A stretch of DNA of 64,000 nt from Hemicordylus capensis (Eukaryota > Chordata > Lepidosauria > Squamata > Cordylidae): contig NC_069669.1 of the NCBI RefSeq assembly GCF_027244095.1, forward strand, positions 6,226,501 to 6,290,500, written 5' to 3'. Within the stretch, counting starts at the first letter, position 1, and each line of letters begins with the position of its first letter. Under the pieces are notes generated by a model that had not been told where the DNA came from, did not search any database, and saw only the letters and a list, made by a program, of their open reading frames with translations. This document shows positions 40,759 to 52,700 of the stretch, piece by piece. The translations under genes were made by a program, and so were the position numbers.

Positions 40759-43700
40759 TTAGTCCTTCTCCGGAACCAGTTTCAGAACTTTGCCAATTGC
40801 AATGGTCTTACCTAAGCAAAAGACAGAAAGGGCAGTGAGAGAATCAATTCATGGTCTTTGGAAGCTCGTCACACATCTGAATGCAGAGGAGGAAATGGCC
40901 ATGCAGGTTTAACTTCAGCGGCAATTCGTGTATCTTCTTCCTGAAAGCTTCCTCCTCCAAGAAGTGTGCTCCCAACAGGGAAGGGGCTTTCAATTTCCTT
41001 CTGTACTAGACGCAGCACTGCACAACTGGGGCCCTCCAGCAACCGCCATCCCTGACTATTGGCCACTGTGGCGTCCTAGTCCAACACCAGCTGGAGGGCC
41101 CAAGTTGTGCAGAATCAACACCAGCTTGATCCAAAGGAGTTCCTCTGGATTCTGATGGTTAGATATGATGGCCACTCAATGGTGTCTGGATAACCAATGA
41201 AATGGGAGCCGACATGCAGTGATATGGAGTACCCACAGTGTGGAATTCCATATCCAGGGCCTTCCAGAATCAAAATCAGCAATGCCAGGACATCTTAAGG
41301 CAGGGGTTTCCCAACCTCCTTTAAAAAAAACCAAGAAGTGTCCCCCTTCTGTCACAAACCTTCAGCTCAGATCCCCCCATAAAGAGTACTCTGTGCTGAT
41401 TTTCTGAAGCCTGTCAAGCTGAAGGTAGGAGTACACTGAGCTCCAGCACAAAGAAAGCCAATCAGGAGCAGAGGAGGAGGGTCTTCACTAGGGATGTGCA
41501 CAAAGCATTTTGCGCACATTGGAGCGGGGCCCCGCGGGGCAGAAAGTGGGCACTTTAAAGGGAGGAAGGCAGGTTTTACCTGCCCCTCCCTTGCTCCTCT
41601 GCTGCCCGCACCCCCCAGGAGCAGTTTGCATTCTCCAGCCGGGCTCTCTTGTTTGCCCAGCCACATCTTGCTGGGAACAGGAAGTTCCCAACAGCCTTTA
41701 GGCAGCATCAGGGAGGAAATGTGTGGATGCCATTTAGAGTGTTCAGCAACACAGAAAACTCAAGATGGCATCCGCACATGCTCAGACACCATTTCCTCCT
41801 GCTAGGAACAGGGAACTTCCTGGTCCCAGCAAGATGCAGCCAGGCAAAGAGAGAGCCCTGCCGCTGAATACAAACAGTACTGGTGTGTGGGTGTGTGTCA
41901 GTGGCAGAGGAGCAAGGGAGGGGCAGGTAAGACTTGTCCCTCCTTTTAAAGTGTTCACTCACCCCCCTTCCCCAACAAAATGATTTGGCTGGGGCAGCTC
42001 AAAGTGTCTCGGTGCCTTGAAACAGAAGTGCCGAAACACTCTGAACACATCCCTTGTCTTCACCCTCCCCTGTGGGAGTGGGCGCATCAGCTTCAAGCCG
42101 CGATCCTCAGATGGGGAGCAAACAGCATGGCTGCAGCGTGGGGAGGCAGGAGGGCTCTACGCACCCCCTGGAAGGTCCTTCGAGTACCCCAAGGGATTAT
42201 TAGTGCCCCCTGATCTAAGACAACTGAGTTGTGAAGGGGAAATTTTCTTCAAAGTATGAATACACCTGGAAAGGAGTACAAATTGCAAATACTAGTAAAA
42301 GCTTCAGCTGCCTAATCTGTGGCGAGATGCTGAGTAAATGCTCCTGGAACCTTTCTAACCCTACAATCTGGAAGGTGCCAATTATTTGCGAGGAGTCTCA
42401 TCCTATAGGGCCTGAATGCATGAATGGACTCACACCCCCAGAACACCAGGCAGACGTCTCGGGTTCACCCACACTGAGCGTTCAGGTCCTCTTACCCTCA
42501 TCTCTCAAGGTGAAGCGGCCCATCTGAGGGAAGTCTTTGAACGTCTCAAGGCAGATGGTTCCTGCCGTCCGCAAACGGGCAATGCAGACTTGATCTTGTT
42601 TCACAAAACGGGGCCGTGTCTTGCTCTTCTCTCCTGACTTTTTGTCTACCAGACAGATTAAGGCCTGCATGAGAAAGATGGTACAGATAAATATTATTAT
42701 TATGATTAATTCGATTTCTATACCGCCCTTCCAAAAATGGCTCAGGGCGGTTTTTAGGGTCGTAGCCCTGGTGTCTAGCAGCCACATGGCAGGGAAGGCT
42801 CACACTATGGTAACAGAGGGAGAACAAGCTAACTTGCCACAGTTTTATTTTTGTTTTTAAATCACACGAGCCTCTTAAAGAAGCTGGACCCCTTGCCTTG
42901 GACCCCGCCAAGCCAGGATGCAGGCAACAGAATCCTACCCCCCTGCCGCCATCATAAATAGAGAAGAACTATGGAAAGTGACGGTCCTCGATCCTGGTGC
43001 CATATATAATATTTGACGGTCCCCATCTCATCGCAAGCCATTATGGCAGGGATAACTGGAAACTAAAGAATGCCATCGTCTTTGACCAGCAACACTATTA
43101 GATTAACTTCTTCAAAAGCAGCAGCAAAGCAAACTAGTTCCCAGTCATCCCTGCCATAATGGCTTGCAATGAGATGGGGACCCTCAAATATTATATATGG
43201 CACCAGGATCAAGGACCATCAGTTTCCCCTCAAAGGAAATTGGGAAGAATCCAGGGACAGATGCTCTAGCACATGCACATACAAACTGGGCCAGTTAGCT
43301 AGAAGGATAGTCCAGAGACTACAGATGATGAATTATAACTAATTATCGGCCTGAGACACATTGAGATTCGAGAGATTAAGAGAGGGATTGAGAGAGGGGG
43401 AAGCTGCCACCATCCAGCTCCTTTGTCCCAGATGAAGTGGCTCCTCCCCTCCCCCAAATGCCACCAGGAACCATCTTGCTCTGAGGGGAAGAGAGCAGAA
43501 AGGAGTGAGAGGAAGGCCCATGTCAAGATGTAGACGTGTGCCTTGATATATTGTTCTTTACTCAAGTTTTTTGTATACCACTCTGGGAGGTTCTCCTGAA
43601 AAGCGGCATATAAATGCAAAATTAAACCAACGGATATTCAAATCAATCCCACCTAAAGACTGTAGCAAAGATTATTAGATGCAAAAAAACCCGCTAAGAT

Positions 43701-46700
43701 TTTAGACCAGGGTTCTTCACTGCAAGGCCTGGGAAGCCAGGAACAGCTCCCACTGACACTAAATGCGGCCACCCAAGTATCTTATTTTATTTATTGTTAA
43801 ATTTCTACCCCGCCTTTCATTAAGTAAATTTCAAGGCGGCTCACAATAAAAATTAAAAACATGATTATACAAAAGACACATTAAAATATTGAGCTAAAAA
43901 GTATAAAAACAAATCTGATTAAAAATTATACTAAATTAGAACACAAGCGTAAAAGTAATAGTTAGTGAGGCCTGTGCATAGCTTGGGCAGAAGCTGATTG
44001 TTCCACATAGGCCCCCTTGGGACTGTGCAGGGGCAACTGTTCCCATGGTGCAGTGCTGTGCTGTGCCCAGAGCCAGTTGGGATCCTCCAAGAAAAAGGTC
44101 TCCGTGCCATCTTGGAAGCTGTGCACAAAGAGAAGACTACTCTGGATTTAACACTTAAAAGGAGTCTGAGCCAGTCATGTATGGGCCAGCCATGCATCTC
44201 TCAGCCTAACCTCGCTCACAGGGCTGTTGTGAGGAGAACAATAAACACGTACTCTGAGCTCCTCGGAGGAAGAGCGGGATACAAGTGTAAAAATAAATAT
44301 AATAAATAAATACAGGTAATATCTGTATTCATCCCAAAGGAAGAGGAGGAGAGCTGGTCTTGTGGTAGTAAGCATGAATTGTCCCCTTTGCTAAACAAGG
44401 TCCACCCTGGCTTGCACTTGAATGGGAGATGACATGCATGAGCACTGTTAACATCTTCCCCTGAGGGGATGGGAACGTAGCTGAGGGGAAGAGCACCTGT
44501 CTGCTTGCACTCAGAAGGTCCCAAGTCCCCTCCCTGGCAGCATCTCCAAGACAGGGCTGAGAGAGACTCCTGCCTGCAACCTTGGAGAAGCCGCTGCCAG
44601 TCTGTGTAGACCAGGGGTTCTCAACGTTGGGTCTCCAGATGTTATTGGACTTCAACTCCCAGAATCCCTTGCCCCAGTGGCCTTTGGCTGGGGATTACGG
44701 GAGTTGAAGTCCAATAACATCTGGGGACCCAACGTTGAGAATCCCTGGTGTAGACAATACTGAGTTAGATGGACCAAGGGTCTGACTCAGTAGAAGGCAG
44801 CTTCCCATGTTCCCATGACTCTGAATTTAGGACGACCCCGTGATTTCTATCATCAAAGAACTTAGGGGGCAGGGGAAGAACTTAGCCTTGGATTTGGGTA
44901 AATACAGCAGTCCCGCCCAGCACTTCCCTAGCATAATTCTATGGAGAAAGCACCGGGAAGGACAAGGATCCCTTCCCAGTGCTCGGCACACCTTCCTAGA
45001 TGGCCCTAGAATTGACAGGGCTCTGTTTCTCTTCAAGGGCCTTGCTGGCACTGGGGAAAGCACAGCACTGTGTGGATGTCAGCACAGTGGGGAATGGGTC
45101 TTAAGACTGAAGACTTTTGGCCCTCTTGAAAAAGTAATGGCAATCCCTGCATTAGACCAAGACGTCGCCTGTGCAGTTAGGAGTCACCCCATCCCAAGAG
45201 ATTGTTGCCATGGGCTATTACTGCTCTGTGGAAGATACAAGCTGGCAAGAATTTAGCACTCACTGTGATCTCAACTTCTTCAATACAAGTGTGAATGTGC
45301 AGCACTGCGTTGTAACCTGGGCAGATGATGGATTTGTGCTCAATTATCACTATCTGTAATAAACAAGAAGACTGAATGCTGTAGAAAAAAACAGGTTTCT
45401 TATGGCTACTGAATAGTTTCCCCAAATTCCTTTCAAGATAAGACTTCAGTACAAACATATGCTAGTATAATTAAGTGAAAGGACAAAATTTAATTACTGC
45501 TATGACCTTAAGGTAGAACTAGTTTATTCTTGTGTGCATAGTCAGATCATACAGATATCAACCCCAGAAATGTCAGGTGGATATTTTCGCCATACTTTAT
45601 TTTTCTGTTGACAAGTTTCAATTTCTACTTGGCTTCTTTGAAATGGTGAGGGGAAATTAATATGGGAGATTTTTTTTAAAACTACATAAATAGTTAAACA
45701 TGCCAAATCAGAACACAATCTCTTTAGAGTACCGGGGGGGGGGGGGAAAGTATAGTAAGTTTTTTTTTGAGAAAAGAATGCAAATTGTATGTGAATGGAG
45801 GAAATTTGCATGGGAAATTTGTCCAAAATTTTTTCCAATTCAGTTTTCTGGAAAGCCTACATCTGATTAACCCAAAGGTTAATCTTGAAACCAAGTTATA
45901 TTAGTCAAGGTGTTAAACCAACTCAATTTCAGTATCAGTTTATCAGCTGAAGACCAAACCTATTTCAACATGCATACCTGAGCATCAAAAGTGCGTCCTG
46001 AATGACACAGGTTATTAAGATCGCAGAGGATAAATCCTGGGAGGATTTCCTCCTCTTCAATTCCTTTCAGGCGGATTTTCAGATTTTCACCTGGAGCTAC
46101 AGCTTCGGTTTCTACGTCATCAGAAAGGATTCCGAGAACTTCCACGTTGTGCTTAAAAGAGAAAGACAACCCCAGTCCGTCTACGACATAAAACATTCAT
46201 GTTTTGGTAGCTCATGCTACCCCCCAAAAGCATACAAGCCTGCTGGGGTATTTGCCAGCTGCAAATGACACACTCTGAGTTTTTGAGTCAACATAAAGTG
46301 TCAGAACAACACTATTGCTCAGTTATCAAAATACATTCTAACATATTTCTGTCACTTCCTGGTTCACTGCATCCCCCCCCCGCCCTTTATCTAGAATTAG
46401 GCCAAAGGCCCATCCAGTCCAGCATCCTGCTTCATATAGTGGCCAATCAGGTGCGTCTGGGGAGCCCACATGTGGGCGGAGGGGACAAATGCCCCCCCCC
46501 CCGTTGGTGTTCCCTAGCATCTGGGATTTAAATGCTAGCATGTCCCCTCTGATTTAGGGTTTGCAAATCCAAATAGCTTGTATGCTAAATGGCGTCTATC
46601 AACACAAATCAGAACACATTAGTGACAGAGTCACTGACACTTATTTAGTACTATCCTACAAACCAAAAAAAAAAAAAATCTTAATTACATCGTTAGCTAG

Positions 46701-49700
46701 CAATTCATTTTGATCTGCAGAACACACAAATATTTTTCAGGCATTATGAAGCGGTGTGCACTGTTCATGGTTACATCAACTAAGCTAAGGATAAGCAAAC
46801 TTTTATAGGAGAAAACCGGCAATACCTTGTTTGGCATCATCACAAGCTGCTGTCCTTTGCAAATAGAGCCCGATTCCAGCTTTCCCAGAACCACCGTGCC
46901 CATATCCTTCACAGGAAGAGAAGACACATGTTAAAAAAACCAGGTGGGAGGTAAGCCCTGCTTTACTTGGCAGACCAAGTGACTTCTAATCCAAAACAGG
47001 AAGCAACATTTGTCCAAGGACTAGTTCACATATACAGTCATCCCTTGCCAACCAGGAAGTCATTTGGAACCACTCAAAGCTAATTTTAGCGCTTTTGTAT
47101 ACCATGTATCAAGACCCGTCCACGGAAACCACAGTTGTTGAAACTGTGTGTAACAAGGGCCACCTGTAGATCACAAAAGAACACTGCAAATAGAGTATGT
47201 GCATTGTAGCCCTAATGGCTGAATGTGGACCGTCTCTGAGGGTGGAGTGGGGGTGATGCACGAAGCACTGAACATACAGCCTGAGTACAACAGGAAAAAC
47301 TGAGCTTGTGGAAACTGTATCTATTCAGGAAGCAGTTATTTTCGTACCTTATATTTATCAACAATTGGCAGCCTGATTGGTCCATCCACTGATCTGTTGA
47401 AATTTGGCAAGTTGTCCAGATATGGAATAAATGGTAGTCCACTGAGAAGAGAAGAGGGGAGCAGGAGAATATTATACCCATCTACAATACTTCTCTGTTT
47501 AAAAAACAAATAAAGACAGCCAAAGCAGTATGCTTCGTTGAGACAAGGTTTCCATTTATAATTGTGCCTGCATGCAGCTAGCTTCCGAGTCAGTGGCATC
47601 CTTCTGAGACCACGTCTGCATCACATCTATGGCACACTGCAGCCCTATTAAACGTTAAAGCAGGGCGGCTCAACTTTGGCTCTCCTGCAGATGTTGGCCT
47701 ACAACCCCCATAATCCCTGGCTACTGTGGCTGGGGATTATACAACGAAATACAATACAACAAATATTTATATACCGCTTTTCAACTAAAGTTTCCAAAGT
47801 GGCTTACACAGATATAAAAAATAAATAAAATGGTTCCCTGTCCCCCAAAGAGCTCACAGTCTGAAACGAAAAGAAAAAATCAAATGTAAGATAGACACCA
47901 GCAATAGCCACCGGAGGGATGCTGTGTTGGGGACGGAGAGGGCCAGTTGCTCTCCTCCTGCTCAATAAAGAGAATCGCCACTTTTAAAAGATGCCTCTTT
48001 GCTCAGTGGGCAGGGGGTTATGGGAGTTGTAGCGCAAAAGCAACTGGAGGGATAAAGATGAGCAGGCCTGCATTAAAGCCTTAGTCCAAGAAGATATTCC
48101 ATCCATTAAGATGCACTTAGGTGTCTTCTTTAGCATGGGTCTAGTTGAACGTCAGAATTATACTGCTTTCAGAGCTGGAACGCACCTTGGAGGTCTTGGC
48201 AGCAAAATGCTAGAGCGTCCCTGATGGACAGTCATCCAGCCTTTGAAAGCCTACAGCAGAACACCACCCACCACGTGACCCTGGATGTTTCAACAGCGCC
48301 AGCATAGTAGCCGAGCTTAGCATAAACCTGAAATCCCATCTCTAGCTAATCAGATTTAAATCAGAAAGGGAAAGCTGCACAGGTTTACAGTTTGCTGTAG
48401 ACAGGCACTCTGTGAGATCCACTTGCCTCTGGTGAGTGCCCCCAGCCCTCTGGCGAGCAAGGCACCAGACAGATCCCCCAGAGGTCTCATCTCTACAGCC
48501 ATCGGAGAAGGTAAGGGACGGGATAAATCCCTTCTGAGCAGGAGGAGAAGGCTCCCACTGCTTCTTAACATCTCCACATCCCAGTGCAAATGGGAGACCT
48601 GCTTCCCTTCTGAGCTCTCTCCTTGCATGCCAGAAAAGGATCTGAAGGAAGAGAGGGGATTGGTGGCGACCACAGATGATGGTTGGCTAGTGAGCTAAAC
48701 CTAAACCAGGGGATCCCATCAGTGAAGAGTTGGTTTTTGTCTTTTACAGATACCTAAAGCCACTGGCTCTCAATCGTGAGAGTTAAATTTCTCACAAATT
48801 CCTCCTTAAATCAGGTGTTGCTGGAGGACAATTCTCATCAACCCCAGGCACAATGGCCAAGGGAAGAGTCGTCCAGCGACTTCTGGGCACCCAAGGTTGG
48901 GAACTCCTGGCTTAAATTCTCAGCAACACTAATGGCCTCATTTCCTTCAGATTCATTCTGCGAAGCCCCCAACACCACCCTTAGCCCCACACCTTGCTGT
49001 AACTAAGCCGTATGTGCAGTTCAAATAAATGCACCTCCCACCCCGCACATTTTAGCTCCTTACAGTCCCAACAGGGGCCTCTCTTATACTCTGAGAAGCA
49101 GCACACGCGCACGCACGGAGGGTTCTCAATCCATAAGTGTTACGTACGTATACCAAGGACAAAAGTCCGATGGCTCCTTGAGATTTGCTCCGGTCAGTCC
49201 TGAACAGGGCATGAAGTGAATATCCTTTTTGGGGTTGAAGCCCACTTTCTTCAAGAATGGCACCAGCTTCTCTTTACATTCTTCATACCTAAGAGGTTGG
49301 CCAAACAGAAGAAAATCTCTTACAGATTTAGAGAGTCGATGTCTGCAGTTTGAACAGTCACGGCAAAGACACGGGGGCAGGATGCTGGGCCCAGATGTGC
49401 CGTGTGAGAAGCGCCCTGCTGGATCAGGCCCAAGGCCCACCTAGTCCAGCACACCCTGTTTCCCACAGTGGTACATGCACACACTGCATTTACCTGCACC
49501 CAAGACTGGTTTTCCCCAAGTTCTTTGATATTAGAAATAGTGTGTGTGTGTGTGTCTTCAATTCAGAATGCTGTTCCTTTTGGGTAAATACAGATATAGC
49601 CTGTATTTCACCTCTTTTTTCTTTAAACGGGGATTGTCTTAAATTCAGGGTTGTCTTCTATTATGGTAAATATGGGTACCAATTCAGGGGCACATATAAC

Positions 49701-52700
49701 AAGGAATGCACAGCAAATCAAAACAGTTGTTCCTCCCAAATTTAAATAGAAATATTTAATAGAAGCACTCACCTTTCATTGCTCCAGTTTACGGTTGGAT
49801 CGTCCATTTTATTAATAAGAACTATTAAGTGTTTCACACCGGCCGTTTTTGCTAACATGGCATGCTCTCTTGTTTGTCCCCCTTTCTCAAAACCAGTTTC
49901 AAATTCTCCTTTTCTGGCAGAAATAACCTGATGAAATCAAGTCAGATGATGTTTCAAGTATTAAACAACGGCAGCCTTCCCAGTTCACCACGAGTAGAGC
50001 TGCCCAACTTCAACACCCCAGCAGTTTCTGGACTACAACTCCCATCATCCTCAGCCACTGTGGTCAATAGCCAGATATGCTGGGAGTTGAAGTCCAGCAT
50101 CTGTACGGTGGCCAAAACTGGGCAGCCCTGTCCTAGGGCACAAATAACAAGGTGAGATCACAATTGTAGGCCTTGCAGAGTGGTCTATATGTACGTATTT
50201 ATTATTTATCTATCAAATTTGTTTACTGCCCCAAACTTCCGCCTCTGGGCGGTTTAACACATTCTAAAACAAGTTAACATAGAAAATAAAAGCCTTAACA
50301 CAATTTAAAGCCACAGTCAAATTAAGAAGTTTGGGTGAAGAGACAGGTTTTAAGTCCTTTTAAAAAGTTTTCAGATGGGAGGGGGATCTTATTTCATCAA
50401 GGAGCGCACTCCAGAGCCCAGCTTCGATCAACCGTCTGAGAAGTGTCTGAAGACTATGAAAATGGCTATGAAAATTGGGAATGTTTTTTGAAAAAATCAA
50501 AGCTAACACTAGAAATTAATTCAATCGAAACGATGACAGAATAAGACTACAGTAGCCAAGGCAGCAGACCAGCATGAAAGCCCTTCTGAACAAGGCATAT
50601 CTTCAATCCACAACAATACATGAACAGAGATGGGGTTACACGAGCTCCTCTTGGGGAGGCCCTTCCATCACAAGAGGGGCTTTATCTTCTAGAAGAGCCT
50701 CCTGCCTGGAACCTGGGATAGCTGCTGCCAGTCAAGAGTAGGAACATTGGAAGCTGTGTTCTACTGAGTCAGACCCTTGGTCCATCTAGCTCAGTACTGT
50801 CTACACTGACTGGCAGCGGCTTCTCCAAGGTTGCAGGCAGGAGTCTCTCTCAGTCCTATCTGTAGATGCCGGGGAGGGAACTCGGAACCTTTTACATGCA
50901 AGCATTCAGATGCCCTTCCCAGAGTGGCCCCATCCCCCAAGGGGAATCTCTCACAGTGCTCAGATCTCCCATTTGAATGCAAACCTGGGCAGACCCTGCT
51001 TAGCAAAGGGGACCGGTCATGCCTGCTGCCACAAGCCCAGCTCTCCTCCCAAGAGTGGGCGACACGGACCGATGGTCTGACTTGGTAGAAGGCCGCTTCC
51101 TATGTTCCCTCGCTCCCAGGCAGCAGCCCCAGCCACAAGAACAGCACGGCAGCAGCCACTCAGCAGGCAGGATCGCCTGGGACAGATAAGCAGCGGCATA
51201 TCTGCAGGGGACTCTTCAGAAACCAGCAGGATGCCGCGGCCACTTACCAACACAGCCAGGTCAGCTTGAGAAGCACCCCCGATCATATTGGGGACAAAGC
51301 TCTTGTGTCCTGGAGCGTCTAGGATGGTGAAGTGTTTCTTCTCCGTTTCGAAATAGGCACGGCCCACTTCCACCGTTTTGCCTTTGTCCCGTTCTTCCTG
51401 GTTTGTGTCCAAGGCCCAGGAGAGGTACCTACCACCAACCACACCGTGCAGAAAGACACCAGCTGTTAGTGACCGGAGAGGATTTGGAAGCCCATATGCA
51501 AAGAAGTCTCTGAATATTCACAGTTAACAACTAGTCAAGGGCCTTTTCCAGCCCATTTTGCATAGAAGCTGGTCCCGCAACAAGTTCAGCATTAAGCATG
51601 TGACTGGGAGGGAAACTTTTATAGGATACACCCCTACTATTAAAAAAAAAAAAGGAGCACTGTCGAGAGAGTGCATAGCTTATGTGGATCTCAACCTTAT
51701 GCCAGGGACGGCCAACCTGAGGCGCTTCAACAGTTGGGACTACAACTCCCATAATCCCCAGCTGCAATAAAATGACAGGGGGTGATGGATGTTGTAGTCC
51801 AACAATACCTGAAGTTCACTGAGTTGGTCACCTCTGCTCTATGCAACAGCTCCGGCCGTGTGAGATGTTTAAGTTGTAGCCCAGTGGTACATTAATTTGG
51901 GAGTGTTCCCCCCCCCCCACCCAACCCACGTCCTGTACCCACCACCCCCAATTCTGTCAGAACAGGACTAAATTACAACCAGTAAGAGAGAGAAGTGGAC
52001 GGAGACACTCTATTGGAGCAGATGTAGTGTGTACCATATTTGATCTCTCTGAGGAAACTGACTCAGAACAGGATTAAACGCAGTAGCGAGAGCTCTGAAT
52101 CCCAAAAGGCAGTTTAAGTCATTCAAAGCCCGCGAATCTTAACATGTAGGCTTCATACCAAGTTTCTCTGTTTTTTTCTTTAGCTTCTCTTTCGTATTTC
52201 TCAAGCGTTCTTTTATCAACCATGCCTGTCAAGTACCTGGAAAGAGAGTTTTGAAGTTTAGTAACAATAAAGTGGCTATCTACCAAAGCTGTTCCAGTGA
52301 TTATGGCTGGAATCCATAATCCATAATTTTAAGTGGATAAAAAAGCAGCCCAAATGAAACAATGTATATCTCGTCATATTGCTTCAAGAGCAGATTTGCA
52401 AGAGAGACCGAGATTGAATGGAATGCAGTGTTCAGTTCTGTAGCTGGCACTTCTATACTCTATTCAAGATCAGGGCTGCACAACTCTGACCCACCAGGTT
52501 GTGAGACTACAACTCCCATTGTCCCCTGCCAGTGTCCAACAATCAGGGATCATTGGAGTCACAGTCCAACATCTGCTGGAGGATGGTAGTTTTTCAGCCC
52601 TGTTCTACATGGTAAAACTATAGTAAAAACCCAGAGGCATTAATCTAAAGGATTTTTAGAATGCTTACAAATGATGAACACACACTTTTATAGAACACGC

